Assembly (NCBI RefSeq): GCF_040054535.1
Contig: NC_090780.1
Location: forward strand, 16,897,501-16,961,500
Source of the DNA: Antennarius striatus
Taxonomy: Eukaryota > Chordata > Actinopteri > Lophiiformes > Antennariidae
DNA length: 64,000 nucleotides
Direction: 5' to 3'
In this document: positions 22,275 through 35,389 of the stretch, one piece after another
Layout: each line of letters begins with the position of its first letter
How positions within the stretch are numbered: position 1 is the stretch's first letter
Translations under genes and position numbers: made by a program
Notes under the pieces: model-generated
Databases searched by the model: none
What the model was told of the DNA's origin: nothing
The model's input: only the letters and a program-made list of their open reading frames with translations

Positions 22275-22710
22275 AGATTACATATAATTCACATAACATT
22301 ACTCATGCATAGATTTCTAGTATTTGTACTTCATTCTTAAATTCTTGTCATCAATTTATCTGACATGCAACTTTGTCCAATCATACATTTCCAAGCTGTA
22401 AAGTAATACAGTTTTACTTATTTAGCAAAGCAGTTGTCGGCAAATAAAGTACATCACTCATACATCAACACTATTTAACAATCCAGTGTAACTGTGTCAG
22501 TGGTATAAAAATGTGTCTGATATTTCCATGAAATTAAAAATAAAAGAATGATACACAACATGTAAAATCAAACAAACCAAAAAGCATCAAGAACAAAACT
22601 ATAAAGTTGGTCTGGACATTTAACCGCATGAGAATGACATGAGAATGAAGTGTGACACAGATCTTAAAAGAGAATTGAGTAATAACCTTTACAGCCTTCT
22701 GAGTTACAGA

Positions 22711-23832
22711 CTAGACAAACACCTGAAGATGTGTTCTCCCACCAGTTGTTCCAAAGCTCTCTGAGTTTCTAATATTGGTGAATGAGGCTGAAGAGTTGTG
22801 GCCTGACTGTAACTTTGGCTTCCCTCTGCAGGTCTTGAACATGGTCTCAGCACTTCGCCTGAAGTGACGGTCAAGAAAAAAGTAAATGGCTGGATTCACA
22901 CAGCTGTTGAGGAAGGCCAGGCTGCACGAGATGAGAAGCCCATTTCTTTGCCAGGACTGATCATCGCAATTCAGATCAACATTTGAGAGTTGTAAGCCAA
23001 TTGTTATGACTTTGAAAATGTTGAAGGGGAGCCAGGAAACCATAAAGGCCACTACGATAGAGAGGACCATCTTCAGAGAGTGTCTGCGACGGGCCTCACT
23101 CTGAGGATTTGCAGAGTGACAGTGCCTGTTAAGATGTACCATAATGCCGCCATAACAGAAAATAAAGATTAACATTGGAAAGACAAAAGTGAGCAACACC
23201 ATCGTAAGACTCATGCCAATAAAATAATATGATTCATTATCTTCCACACAGGACAGTCCATCACCAAGTGGCTCCACTCTTCTGTACACCAGGGATGGGA
23301 TGCCGAACACCAGGGAGCTCAACCAGACTGCAGCGCATGTGCCACGAATGCAGAGACTGCTCCTGAGGTACCTGGAATCCATCAGTCTCACCACAGCCAG
23401 GTAGCGATCAACACTCATGCAGGTGAGGAAGAAGATGTTGGAGAAGCGATTGACAGCAATGATGTAGCTGCTTAGTTTGCACAGCAGATCTCCAGCTGCC
23501 CCAAAATCCCAGTTGCTGTTCTGGCTTGCAGAGACAGCCCAGAGTGGAAGTGTGATGACAAAGATAAGGTCAGCCAGCGCTAAGTTGACAACGAATATGT
23601 CCACCAGACGTCCACCTCTCTTCCCCTTTCTACCCACAACTGAGATCACAAAGAGGTTGCCCAAAAAACCAGTGAAAAAGATGACATAATATAATACTGG
23701 CAGGAAAATGTTGGAGCCATGCAAGTATGTATTTTGACAATCCAGTGAGATGTTAAAATAAAATAATCCATCATCAGTTGCATTGTCGTAATTGTAGTAA
23801 TCATAAAGTGGATTGTCAGTTTCAGCACTCAT
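22711..23832 (-). CDS. gpr25: G protein-coupled receptor 25
   Basis: Single-exon 373-residue class A GPCR (human GPR25 is about 361). The N-terminus is Tyr/Asp-rich (DYYNYDNATDD), suggesting tyrosine sulfation, with N-glycosylation sites at Asn17 and Asn27. Seven membrane segments start near residues 43, 77, 115, 160, 205, 253 and 296. GN at 58-59, DRY at 142-144 after SSYIIAVNRF, Cys118-Cys195 as the conserved disulfide, Cys32-Cys289 as a chemokine-receptor-like second one, SWLP at 266-269 and NPAIY at 313-317. It is closest to GPR25/GPR15. The KLSSY and SLVYR matches and the adjacent inava decide for GPR25. The human receptor marks mucosal T cells and has recently been linked to CXCL17. The ATG has A at -3. 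GPR15 is the alternative. Confidence 0.92.
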   Translation of the reverse strand: MSAETDNPLYDYYNYDNATDDGLFYFNISLDCQNTYLHGSNIFLPVLYYVIFFTGFLGNLFVISVVGRKGKRGGRLVDIFVVNLALADLIFVITLPLWAVSASQNSNWDFGAAGDLLCKLSSYIIAVNRFSNIFFLTCMSVDRYLAVVRLMDSRYLRSSLCIRGTCAAVWLSSLVFGIPSLVYRRVEPLGDGLSCVEDNESYYFIGMSLTMVLLTFVFPMLIFIFCYGGIMVHLNRHCHSANPQSEARRRHSLKMVLSIVVAFMVSWLPFNIFKVITIGLQLSNVDLNCDDQSWQRNGLLISCSLAFLNSCVNPAIYFFLDRHFRRSAETMFKTCRGKPKLQSGHNSSASFTNIRNSESFGTTGGRTHLQVFV

Positions 23833-24000
23833 TCTTGGAGATCAGAGAGGCTCTGCTGCTTTGCCTGGGTGGGTGGCTACTTCATATTACAGATAAAAAC
23901 CACAGACAACAGTAGAGACAAAGATCAGCGCTCATCCCTCTCACCTCGTCGCTCTGTTGTCCTCTGACTTCCTCTCAATATATTTCACATCCAATTTAAG
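23833..24000 (-). promoter_or_regulatory. gpr25: gpr25 5' flank
   Basis: Upstream of the ATG the minus strand contains AT-rich TATA-like stretches (tttttatctgtaatatg and atatatt) and a donor-like GACGAG|gtgaga near 23945, which could mark a spliced 5' UTR as in many chemokine-receptor genes. Sequence alone does not settle the transcription start. Confidence 0.3.
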
Positions 24001-24612
24001 TAAAGCAGAGAAGCTGAAAAGTTGGTTTTTGTTGATTCTAAATGGATTCCTAACTTTTGTCGGAAAATTATATCTGTGTAACAGAAAAATCTCAAATATC
24101 ACACACATATAGCACATCTTAATAGAATTATGGGCACAAAAATGAGGAACCTAGACACTTTTTTTTTTTTTGCCATATTATATATTCATTACGTTTACAG
24201 CAACGAAAAAATTATTCAGATCATTATAAAGCAACTTAGCAGTAGTGGTATTTTATCTTGTGAGAAAATGACTTTCATATTACATCTAGTATTAACAAAT
24301 GAAGTCTACAGATATTCTCTTTTACCCAGGTCATGGACAATGACAGATAAAGAGGAATCAGAACTGAAGAAGTCTCTTGGGTGAGAGGTGAGACTTCTTC
24401 TCCTTCAAATCACTTTACTCTATTCATCACAGAGATTAATACATTTAATACATTTCTTTGTTAACTTTATTTAATGACATTAACATCAACTTGAAAGTTA
24501 ATCAAAGGTGTTCTACATATTTAAAAGTTGTGTATTAGACTCTAAATAGAACTGAAACGCAGCAGAAAAAATTGAAATAGCTGAAAACACGAGCAGTTGC
24601 ACGCTGCTGTTG

Positions 24613-24715
<103 letters not shown>

Positions 24716-25539
24716 TCTCATTTGGTGGCATGAATTTACTGTAGAAGAAACCGCCCCCGGCTCTGTTGGGGTGTAATGACCGCACCTGACCAGTAGGGGG
24801 CAGGTAAGATTTACTTGTGTGCGGCTTTCTGTCTTAGTTCAGAACTAAAGCTGTTCAGGAGCTGACGACCCTCGTCATCCGATTTGTTGCATATTTCCTA
24901 CTCATCATTGAAAAACACACTGTCCATCCAAATCTGTCATTTAATTTGAATAGTTTGTACCAATTCATTAAATAGACCCCCACACCCCTTTGTATGAATT
25001 AACTGAAGTTTGAAGTAGGAGTGTTTGTGTCTAAAATATACCCACTGTGACAGACTCACATTAATATTACACACAGCTACATCACTTTATTTAAAAGAGA
25101 ACGAAGATTTTGAAAAATTTGTGTGTGCAACTTATATTTCATGTAGTCTGGGAGAGAAGATAATAAACAAGGACAGTGTGATATCACAGACTATTTATTG
25201 ACTACACATTATTGCTCGTGGATCTTTTACATCTACTGTAAGGAAGATTATGAGGAAAACTTCAGTCGCCACCAGAGAAAACAAACCTATGTTGCAGTTG
25301 CATGTGTAGCTGCGGTATCCTAGGTGCTAATGCAGCAAATAATGTAGTGTCACTGCGATTTAGGATAGATAACACTGTTTCATGAAACCTTCTCACATGG
25401 CTGTGATGTTCATTAGGTCGTTATTGTTAGAGCTGGTCAGAGTAAGATTTTAATTTTTTTCCTAATTTCATACATCAGATTTTGTTGAATGTTGCATTAA
25501 CCTTGGCTCATTGATTCAATCAGGGGAAATATAACAGAG

Positions 25540-26240
25540 ATAAACTGGGTCCAGAAGGCTCTGGCAGCCACAGCCATTGTCACAGAGAAGGAAACGTTAG
25601 CAAAGGAAATCATTACCACTACCTCTTCAGTATAGAATAGACCTCGGGAGAAATGAACTCCGTGGTCCAGCTCACATGCTATTGTGCTAGAGTGGGGAGG
25701 AGTGAGGTTGGAGGACAGGCCACATCTTGCGAGAGGCCAAAGAACACTTCATTGTTCTGCAGAGAGTTTCAGTTGAGAAAGAATGACCTCCTTATAGGAT
25801 CCCTGCTCTACTTTCTAGCATTGTGCGTCATTCAAACCCTCCTTTCTTGTTAGTGTCAAGGTGAAGTAGGCATATACTCATCACAGCAGAAAATCCTGTC
25901 AGTCTGCATTGTTTGGTTTTGTGTCGCTCCCCCCACATGCTCAGCTGTACCTTTTCCTTTAAAAATTTTAATTATTGCTTCTGCATTCTTGCTGCTCTGT
26001 CAGTGGAACGCTACATTCCTCTCCTCGAATAAGTGCTGTCTCACCCCAATTGAGCAGAGTAAATGTTAGAGCCAGTGAATGGAGCGGCCTCAATAGGAGA
26101 AAATAAACAATTGCATTGGTCCATGGGTGCAGCAGGGGAGAGCGGATGAGAGGGAAAGAGAAAGGCCTCCCTGACGTGCTAAGATTCCCATGGATACGTA
26201 GTCCTTTTTCTGTGGAGAGGAGGATCTCGTAAAGTACTTC
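25540..26240. promoter_or_regulatory. Candidate regulatory block upstream of gpr25
   Basis: Unique, less AT-rich sequence without coding potential, containing SOX-like attgtt/aacaat words and a CCAAT-like cattggtccat. It is about 1.7-2.4 kb upstream of gpr25. Conservation could not be tested. Confidence 0.2.
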
Positions 26241-29159
26241 ACCAGTGGATGATTTGTCTTTTCGTCTTTATTTGAAGAAAGAAACGGTGGTATTTGTCAT
26301 TGGGATTGTTAGACATACTGTAGGTCACATGCACACACGTGTGCATTTGCAAGTTGTGTTGAATTACTTGTTAAGTCCAAAGTTTGAGGAAAAGATTTTG
26401 TTTGGAGAGTGTAAGGGTCTCGATTTGACTCTTCAGCTGAGCACATTCAGCACAAAGGATTAGCTGTACATTTTGTGTAGTTTTAACGTTTTTGTTTAAA
26501 AAATGACAAGTTTAAGCTTTTTTCTGATAGCTACTTCATTTACACATGAGCCTCACTGAAGGAGTTTGAGCAATGCTGATTACATGATAGAAGCACTAAA
26601 GATATAAAACATTAAAAAAATCAGAAATAAAACATATTTCTATAACTTTCTTAAAATAATTTCTGAGACAATGTTTCCCTACATACCTCATTATTATTAC
26701 TTTGTGTGAATTCAAGTACAGTTTAAAATAGATATCCATTAATTATTATTATTGTTATTTTTATACTCAAAAGCTTTGCTAGTTTTTGACTAGTTGCTAA
26801 CTAGCGGTTAATGCGCTGTCTTGTTTCTGGGACCTCAGCAGAGGATCCAGACACCTCAACGTTTTTCATGAATTGGTCATTCTTGAGGTTCTGGACTCCT
26901 GTTGGTTTTTTACTTCCAAATAAAACAAGTATTTTTTTTATCTTTTAAATATTTTCATGTAGCTGGTAGCTTTCATTTAGGCGTTTACTAAGACGGTCCA
27001 AAATCACCTCCTTGTCACTCAGTTATTGAGTAGTGGGCAGTAAAGCCACGTTTCTAATGCCTGACCATCATCGTTCGCATCATCACTCAGGGCTCAGAGC
27101 AGGATCTTTAGCCATGGGGGCACTGACCTTTGTTCCTGTGCCCCATTATTCTGAAACCTCAATAGTCCTAAAAATGTCCAATTAGACTAACAGCCCATTC
27201 GTCCAACAACTCATTATTCAGAAAATAAAACTGCTCCAAAGTCTTGTTGTCTTGAAAATACGCACCATTGCTGGAGCTTATTAACACTCTATATCTTACT
27301 GTCGGTTTAGTGTTAGGGTGTGTCATTTGGTGTAAGGCCATAAAGATTGCATATTAAGGGCAAAACCCCAATTCAGCACCAAGGACAGGGCAGTACCTGA
27401 GCTAACGACAGCAGGGAGAGCTTGAATGTTTAGTAAAAGAGGCGTTTGTGTTTGACTAACCAGAGAAATCATAACAGCAAAATAGTTTCGGTGTTGGATG
27501 TTTCTAACAACTCCAAAATAAATTGCCAAAACAAAAATAAAGCTAAGAAAAAAAATTATAAATTAAGCTATCATCATACAAACACAAATACAAAAGCAGT
27601 TTTATTATTCATTTGTCACAAACCACACTGAGTCATTCAAACACATATTACATTTATCTGTGACTACGATAACAAAGGAAGGATATATTTTCCTGCACTA
27701 AAGAATGGTTGTTTTTTGGCTTCATGACAAGTTAGGTAACAGGTGGTTAGAATTATGTGGTTATGATTTGTAGTTCACCAATCAGCTCAGCTACACAATC
27801 TTGGCAGCGAAGTATCTCTTCTCTCTGTAATCCAACAAATAATATCTCCAGATTTATAATTAATTTTCCACTGGTTGAGTTGACTGTGTTGTGATTAACT
27901 AAATGTGTCACCATGTACTTGTTATAATCATCTGTACTGTTACAAGATGTTTTTGCAGTTTGCTCTACTCTGCTATTGGGGGTCTTAACAAATGATAGCA
28001 TGATAAAAACAGCTGTTTGTATTTATGTACTTAAATTGTCAAGGTGTTATTTTTCAAAGAATTTCACCTCATTTTTTAAAAACAACAAAAAAGGACAATA
28101 TTTTATTGAATAAAAATAACACTTGTGCTCCTTTTCCTGTCTTGACAAGCTGGGAGCTTTTCAGCCACAATGTGTCTTTCCTTGTGCAGGTTATCTTCTC
28201 ATTTCAGAACATTTGGTAAACACACTTGAAGGGGTCACATTTCATCTGCTCCTGACGCCACAGCAGAACTTAATGAGCAGCTTTGAGAGAAGGCAGGAGA
28301 GGCCTGTTGAACAGCTACCCTACAGCTGGATCCAGTTTATGTTGGGAGGGGGGGATGTTAAACTATTAAGTTAGAAAATCATTACTGCTGAGGATATGCG
28401 AGTATGAGTGTGAAACAGAAGACTATACATGGAAGATGTTAATGGGCTGAAAATGGTTTGTGTAAATTTGATTATATGTAGGAAGGAATATACTGTTTCC
28501 TCATGTGATTTGTCAGCAGCGATGATCTCACTGCTGCAAAACATTAAAAGTTCTAAAGGAAATAAAGTTGTGAAGTTGTTATTATTTTGTTGTACTGAAT
28601 CCTTTTTATGCGGAACACAAATGAGAACTGGGACTCAGTCATTGGTCCAGTCAAAACAACTAGCATTTTGACTTGTAAATGTGACTCAAAGAAAAGTCAA
28701 CTCTGTCCACAATTCCAAAGTTTATTGATTCCATTTTTCTTCTTAAAATACCTCCTCTTCTCTCTGGTCTCATGGTAATCCACTAGTAATCCACAAGGCC
28801 ATTAGTCACTAACATTAGCATTTTTGTTTACTGGCAATAAAGTTCTGAAACTAAGATGAATAAATTTATCATGAAGTCCTGCTTCTTTTCTTCTTAAAAG
28901 TTCAATTAATTAAACTAAATAATTACAACATTGGGATGACCAAGAAGGCCAGTGTAAATAATCATCAGAACACAATCTCAGCGTACCAGTTTAAATATGA
29001 CACAGGATGTAATGGAGCCAGTCTTGACGTGTGAACTGTTCCAATCTGAAGCTTCACAGAGCGGTAAACATAATAATTATATGCAAGGGTAACAGTAAAT
29101 AAGGAGCTGTTTACAAAATGAACATAAAAGCCTTGCATTATACAAAAAAGTGTACACAT

Positions 29160-29824
29160 TAGTGCTGTCTGGTGATAAAGAAAATTAATCTAATTACAGG
29201 ATTTGTAATTAATTAATTTAATTAATCGCATTTTAATCTCATACCTGCTAAAGCCCCAAATAAAGAATTTGAATTCTAGGACATTACAAAATAGTTGCGC
29301 ATGACTAATTAATAGAATACACCAATAAGAGAAGATTTGAAATCCATATTCTTATTGGTTAAGCGTGCTTTATAAATGAAATTCAAAAGAAAAAAGGCCA
29401 AGCACATCAGCAAACCAATTAGGCCAGGTGCATTTTTCAAAAATGCAATACAAATACAGTTAAATAAAATGAATAAAATTCAGAAATAAAATAAGACTGA
29501 GACTCAAATAGGCACATAAGCAGACTCTCAACCAATATGAATACTAAAGCTGACTCAATACAGCGATTCAAAATGAATAGTATAACATGTCTCTAAATAA
29601 GGCAACATTAATAGCAAGATACCAACAGGCATTTCCTTTTAAAGGGTAAGCTAACGTCACAGGAACGTCACCGGACATGTTTTGCATTGAAATGATACGT
29701 TAGGCTGGAGCTGCTTCGGTGATATGAAAATTCTCTTTTACAAAAGGTAGAAATCACTGCGTTTTTGTTGACAATTTACAGCGAAATTAATACATCTAAT
29801 TAACGTGTTAAACTGACAGCCCTA
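29160..29824. mobile_element. Non-autonomous hAT-type element (665 bp)
   Basis: Starts tagtgctgtctgg and ends gacagcccta, inverted termini of the vertebrate agtgctgtcaaacgattaa family. Subterminal regions carry attaatcgcattttaatct and taattaacgtgtta. Flanked by an imperfect 8-bp duplication, gtacacat (29152-29159) and gtacataa (29825-29832). No transposase. Confidence 0.75.
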
Positions 29825-29867
29825 GTACATAACTATCTTACTTTCCTGACTCCACTCAAATATCTAA

Positions 29868-30280
29868 GGTTGGGGTGCAAGCTCATTTTCACCAAGGGCC
29901 ATGTCAGTATAATGGCTGTCCTCAAAGGGCCAGATGTAACTTATTAATGTAACTCCATGTAATGTAAAATGGATGTAACTTCTCCTTAAGGTTAAATAAC
30001 TCTAAATGTATTTCTTACTCAAGTTACAATCATTACAGTTGCACAGAAAAAAATATGTTTGCTCGTTGCTCTGTTATAACATAAAGTCCTTTTATCACTT
30101 TTTTTGTCGATCTTAAAATGGTCTTGTTACTGCATTGTGGGAAATGTAGTTTTTGGTCAAGGCACACTTTTGACCTATTTATTTTTAGACACTGACGATT
30201 TATGCTCTTTTGGGCCACATGAATTGATGTGGCGGGGCACATTTGGTCCCTGGGCCTTGAGTTTGACATGTGCTCTAAGG
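29868..30280. mobile_element. Second non-autonomous hAT-type element
   Basis: The left end ggttggggtgcaagctcatt followed by ttcaccaagggccatgtcag and the right end ggccttgagtttgacatgtg are the recognisable inverted termini (CAGGGGTGGGCAAACTCA type) of a common fish hAT MITE. The middle includes agggccagatgtaacttatt and gggccacatgaattgatgtg. It lies only 44 bases from the preceding hAT element. Confidence 0.65.
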
Positions 30281-30669
30281 GGATATTCCATCAAAATCCA
30301 TTAAATATTGTTTTACTAATGATGCTACAAGAGATAATCAAACAAAGCCACCACACAAACTTATGCGCCATCAGCTCACATCAAACATACATAAATAGGA
30401 GTTCTTCAGCTGAAGTTGAATCATGCAAAGATTTCCTGAATCCAGTTGTTTGGACTTGTTGACATAAATGTTCCGTTGGTTTATTTATCATTCCGTTACA
30501 ATTACCTACTTAAATCTGGACTCTAATGAGGCACACCAGACCTTTGCTTCACTAAATTAACATTATTGCTGTTGGGTCGTAACACCTTACTGTTTTATTA
30601 CTTTTCATCAACGACCCTCAGAACTCAGGTTTATGACCCGTTCATAATGAGCTTCATTACAGATGTACT

Positions 30670-30912
<243 letters not shown>

Positions 30913-30913
<1 letters not shown>

Positions 30914-31090
30914 GGAGGCCTATACAGGAGGCCTACCGAAGACCAAAGAGGAGGTTTATGGATGTAGTGAAAGAGGACAAGAAGGTAGTTGGTGTGAGAG
31001 AAGAGGATGCAGAAGACAGGGTTAGATGGAGGCAACTGATTCGCTGTGGCGACCCCTGAAGGGGAAAGCCGGAAGGAGAAGATTATATTA
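30913..31090 (+). mobile_element. LINE 3' end (C-terminal ORF remnant and 3' UTR)
   Basis: The plus strand encodes RRFMDVVKEDKKVVGVREED then AEDRVRWRQLIRCGDP and a stop, a C-terminal motif seen in abundant fish non-LTR retrotransposons. It is followed by ggggaaagccggaaggagaa and an AT tail. A related 3' end recurs at 57411-57455. Probably RTE-like, class uncertain. Confidence 0.65.
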
Positions 31091-31242
31091 TTATGTTGTT
31101 TTCGTTTTTTTCAAACACAAATAACACAATACAAGAGTTTGTCAATGTGAGTAACCTTAATGGGTATTTTAAGTGCTAATCATTCACTATAGATGGCCGT
31201 TAAGGTGCCCGTGACGCATTATAAGATATGGAAAAGCGGCAT

Positions 31243-32750
31243 GTAGATAGTTTCTGTTTTTTTCAGTCGCTAACAAGCGTTTGTCCAAACAGCAGTCACA
31301 TTTTCAAAACTCTAAACACAATTAGCACAGCATCGGTCTTTTGTGGCCATACCATTCACACATTTCATGTTGTTTTCACTCAATATGCAGTCAGTGAACA
31401 TATTTCCACAATGTTTTCATTTTCTTAACAGACAAGCTATACCTCCCAACAAAATTATGGTGTTTTTTTAAATAATTTATGAATGTCAACACACAACATC
31501 ACACAATAGCCACAACAAGATTATAAACCTTAGATACAGTATAAAAACCTCTGCTTCTGCAATGATATCAGTTCAAAAACAAAATATCGCAGCTGATAAA
31601 CAAACAATTGAATTTTTATTTTTTTATTTTTTTTTTAATTTTATATTCTCAATAAATCCTGAAAGGGAAATTAATGGCACACTCTAGTGTGAGTAATTCC
31701 TACGTGCATATATTAATGTGTACAGGCCCTGAACACACACTCACACACACAGGGGTCCTGTACGGGGAAGAGTGGTGGACAGCCCCCTTTATGGTGCGCC
31801 AAAATGAGCAATTTGTAAGGGGGACGGCGCCTTGCTCAAGGGCGTGTCGGCAGTGCTCCGGAGGTGAGCTGACACCTCCCAATGTCAGCTCACACTCCGG
31901 GTATTTTTGGGTGGGAGGGGGAATCGAACCGCCAATCTTGGAACATTGGACGACCCGCTCTACCACTGAGTCACTGCCCCCCCATTGACACACAGCTGGT
32001 CTTTACCAAGGGTGGATCCGGCATACCAAACGGTTCTACCCCAGGTGCATTGCCTTGGATGATATCAGAGATCGCAGAGATTAGAGACAGTAATTTTGTG
32101 TTTTTTTTAACGTAAGCCAACAAGCCCCCTTTTTTGTGGGATTTTTGCTGTTGTTGTTTTTTTTTGTTCAGAATACTCTTGTGTGTTTCTTGGCTATTTT
32201 GTTCACTGTAAGCTTTTTCTTTTCTATCATATTGTAAACAGTATTTTTGCTGTACCTCCTGTAATACTGTAAACTGTAAAGGAAAAAAACTGATTTGCTC
32301 TTTACTGGAATGCTTTTGAATGTGAACATTGCATGTGGACATAAAGTTCCCAACCAAGAAATGTTGTGTACATTTTGCATGCAAATACCAGTAAAACTGA
32401 AATATAAAAGTCTATGCATTTTTTATAATGTCAACAATACCCAGTATTTTGAAACATGGTGTACTTTGATTGACTGTATGTACCTTATGAAGTGAAAACA
32501 AGCATTATTGTTTGACATGGTAATTTCATTTTGAGTCAAATATCCAGTGTTTTGGTAAAGTGTGTGTACAGAAAAAAATGTATTCTATTTTGAAATGAAG
32601 AGTTAGTGTTTATTTAACAAAATATGTTTTTGAAAAGAAAATTAACCATTTGGTTAATTGTGCTTCCTAGGTATGAGTCTGTGTTAAGAGTTTAGAAAAA
32701 GTATTTGAAGTATGGGTAAGCACTTGCTAGCGACTGAAAAAAACTAATAG
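31243..32750. mobile_element. Inverted-repeat DNA element (~1.5 kb, no intact transposase)
   Basis: The left terminus contains tttttttcagtcgctaacaa-gcg (31257 on) and the right, inverted, tttttttcagtcgctagcaa-gtg (ending near 32745). The interior has ccaaaactctaaacacaatt-type and tgtgaacattgcatgtggac sequence seen in fish Tc1/mariner-related non-autonomous elements. No transposase frame survives. Exact ends are uncertain by several bases. Confidence 0.6.
31683..31983 (-). mobile_element. tRNA-derived SINE nested in a DNA element
   Basis: The minus strand starts ggggcagtgactcagtggta-gagcggg (A box TGGTAGAGCGG) and continues to ggcggttcgattcccc (B box GGTTCGATTCC) with tRNA-like spacing. It then has a body with cttgagcaaggcgccgtccc, common to fish SINEs. 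Imperfect flanking repeats aatggcacac (31673-31682) and attgacacac (31984-31993) look like its target duplication. It is not a functional tRNA gene because the acceptor arm and cloverleaf are incomplete. Confidence 0.8.
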
Positions 32751-33379
32751 TTTCAATGAAAAATGCTGCCAACCATTGCGTTCCTATTTTGGCTGTAAAT
32801 AACTATGAAATCGCAGACATTTGAAGACTAGACCAGTCAGCTGACCAGTGTACTGGTCTTACTGGACTGTCCTCGTTTCCCAAGGGAAAGTTTTGGTAGC
32901 AGATGGCTGCCTCTGTGGGTAGAGTTTAGTGTCAGTTCACGGCAAATGATCTTCACAGCATGGGGCCAATGTGTTGTAGTTCATCCTTGTAAAGGTTATA
33001 CCAAACTGACGCAGGATGTGACCAAACTTTTGATTATTGATCTATAAATTTGGCTAAGGATTGGTTGCTACTGCTGATTATACTCTTTTGCGTGGAGAAG
33101 AACATCTGCTTCTGCAGGGGTATATTAAACATGAGATAATCTTGACTCTGGGTGATCCAAGGAAATCTCATCTGGGATCACAATGAAAGACGAATTCTCA
33201 AAGGGAAAGAGAGCAGGCAGGTTTTAGGTCAATCTTCATCATAATAGATTAGTTTAATTATTATTATTATTGTGTGTTTCCTGATATTCATGATTCCCAC
33301 AATCAAAACCTGTCACATAATTTGACACGTCTAGCCAGATAAGATGACTAAACTGTCTCCGCCGCTGACAAATGTGAAG

Positions 33380-34110
33380 ATGACGTGTCTCACCTCCTGC
33401 TATGAGTAAGTGCTGTGTCTCAGTGGGGTAGGCCATACAAATTGTGTTCTTTGGTTTGTTATGAGCTGTGAGAACCTGTTCACATTGAGAGACTTTTGGG
33501 TCAGTAGGTCAGAGGACAGGCTCACCAACACCTGGGGGACCCTGGGTTCATCATTCAGAGCAGAAGGCTGCGCCCCGACCAGTGACAGACAGATGTATCT
33601 CTTCTGGCTGCAATAAGCAGCAATCAGTGAAAACACGCTTGTGTGAGAGAGGAGTGTGGGGGTATGGTTGTGTGCCACTGTCCTTTTAAGAGTTCACTGG
33701 TTGGGCCGAAGTAGAACACCAGCTTGGAAGATTTTTGGAAAGGGATTTCAAACATGTTAAAAAAAGAGGTGGATTCAGGGGTAGGGTTGATGAATGTGTT
33801 GGTGGTGGCATTTTGATAGGGGTAATTTTGACCTGACAGGGCGCAGGCTCTCTCATGAATCAAAATGTGTCAGCCAGGCACTGGAGATGGAGGGTTGCTC
33901 ATTGTGGTTCTGACACCCATGTGAAGGTCTGAGGCTGCTGGGGGTCAAGTGTGACACCTCATTAGGACGATGTTGATTTAGTGTGGCCACAGTGCAACAG
34001 ACCTCCTCCCATGGGGTACGGAGAGGCGTTTGAGTGAGGGGGTGGGGGAGCACAGAGCGCCGGACAGAGCGTATGGGGGCCTACTGCTCTTCATCCCCAA
34101 CGCAGTAATC
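33380..34110. other. Unique GC-richer block, possible regulatory DNA
   Basis: About 700 bases of non-repetitive sequence with higher GC than its surroundings and no consistent reading frame; the overlapping open frames on both strands do not resemble a known protein. A conserved noncoding element between gpr25 and gdf11 is one possibility. Confidence 0.2.
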
Positions 34111-35389
34111 TGACAGCTTACAAATCACACAAAATGCTCCGATGTGCTGTCTCTATAAAAATGTTCTTAAATGTGTTTGTTTAGGACTGAGGCTTTTAAA
34201 AGGCGTAAACGTATTCCTGATTCTAGTCTTTCTTTCTTTCAGGGGCGCTGGTTTGGTCAGTCGTCACCCCGGTGAACTCAACACCACTGACGGAATAAGT
34301 GTGACCTTTGACCTTTCTTTCGATTTGATACTGTTTTCTGTAATGTCAAGATTACTTCTGACAAGCTGCAGTTGTGCTTTCAGCTCCCGTACAAATTGTT
34401 ATTTAGATCCATCCTTTGTGTGTCAGGCTTTATTCTGATAAGTCATTGATTAAAAAAATTGTTTTTCTGTCTGACAAGCTGAATTTAGTGTTACAGAGCT
34501 GTGACAGAATGTATGAGGTGTGAATGAATGTTAACTCTAACCTCTATGGCAGATTTACGGAAGGTTTAAGACGGTAAAGAAGTTAAACTTTGACCTTTAG
34601 TTGTAGTGCCTCCATCTGGACACTTGTTAAACTGCATTTAGTTGTGCATGCAGAGTTCATGCCGATTCTTCATGCAATAACAGGACATTGAGAAAAATTG
34701 CGCAAACAACATAAATAATATTATTTATAAATAATATGAATGAATGAATATATTTAATTATTCTTATTGTTCTGCACACTTAAATGCAAAATGAACAAAA
34801 TAAATGATCAGAAAATTCCTGAATAATAAATACAATTTTTGGATATCTTTTGAATCTCTAAATGAAAAAAAAAAGTTTGTGTTTAGTTGTACTACAAAAT
34901 TTGGAATCAGCATTCAAATGTCATGCAATATTACAAATAAACCTCACCTTCTTCACACACACACAGACACACAAACATGCACATGCACATGTGTACGCGC
35001 GCGCGCGCGCACACACACGCAGACACACACACACACATACACATACAAACACAAAGGTGCAGAGGGCCATCTGTCTTTTCTGATAGTACAGATCCGGCTA
35101 AACAATGAAGCTTCATGATATTTCAGATAATGCTTTAGATGTTTCCCACTGCCAGAAATCACACACAAATCTGCTGTTGTTGTTTCCACTATTTGATTAA
35201 AAAAAATCTATGGTTTCCTGAAATTATATTATCTCACCAATTTATAAATAATCCCTGTTGCCAAGAATTAATGATTTATGAATGCTGTTTTAGCCAATGT
35301 CACAGTCCACTTTTGTTGTCTTTGAGATTTTACTCATTAGTCTGAATAATAACTGTCACTAATTCAAGCTGTTCTCGAATGGCTTTTTG

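Larger units (their letters stand above)
16520..22710. other. Intergenic interval between inava promoter and gpr25
   Basis: Contains the LINE relic at 17280-18060, the retroposon at 20365-20485 and candidate gpr25 poly(A) signals near 22260. The 19990-20900 stretch has CpG-bearing, repeat-like sequence (for example ctagcgggcacccgtggaaa) that I cannot classify. No other gene is supported. Confidence 0.6.

Noticed and set aside
31918..31983. tRNA-like sequence with A and B boxes
   Set aside because: It continues into a SINE body and lacks a closed acceptor stem; annotated as a SINE, not a tRNA gene.
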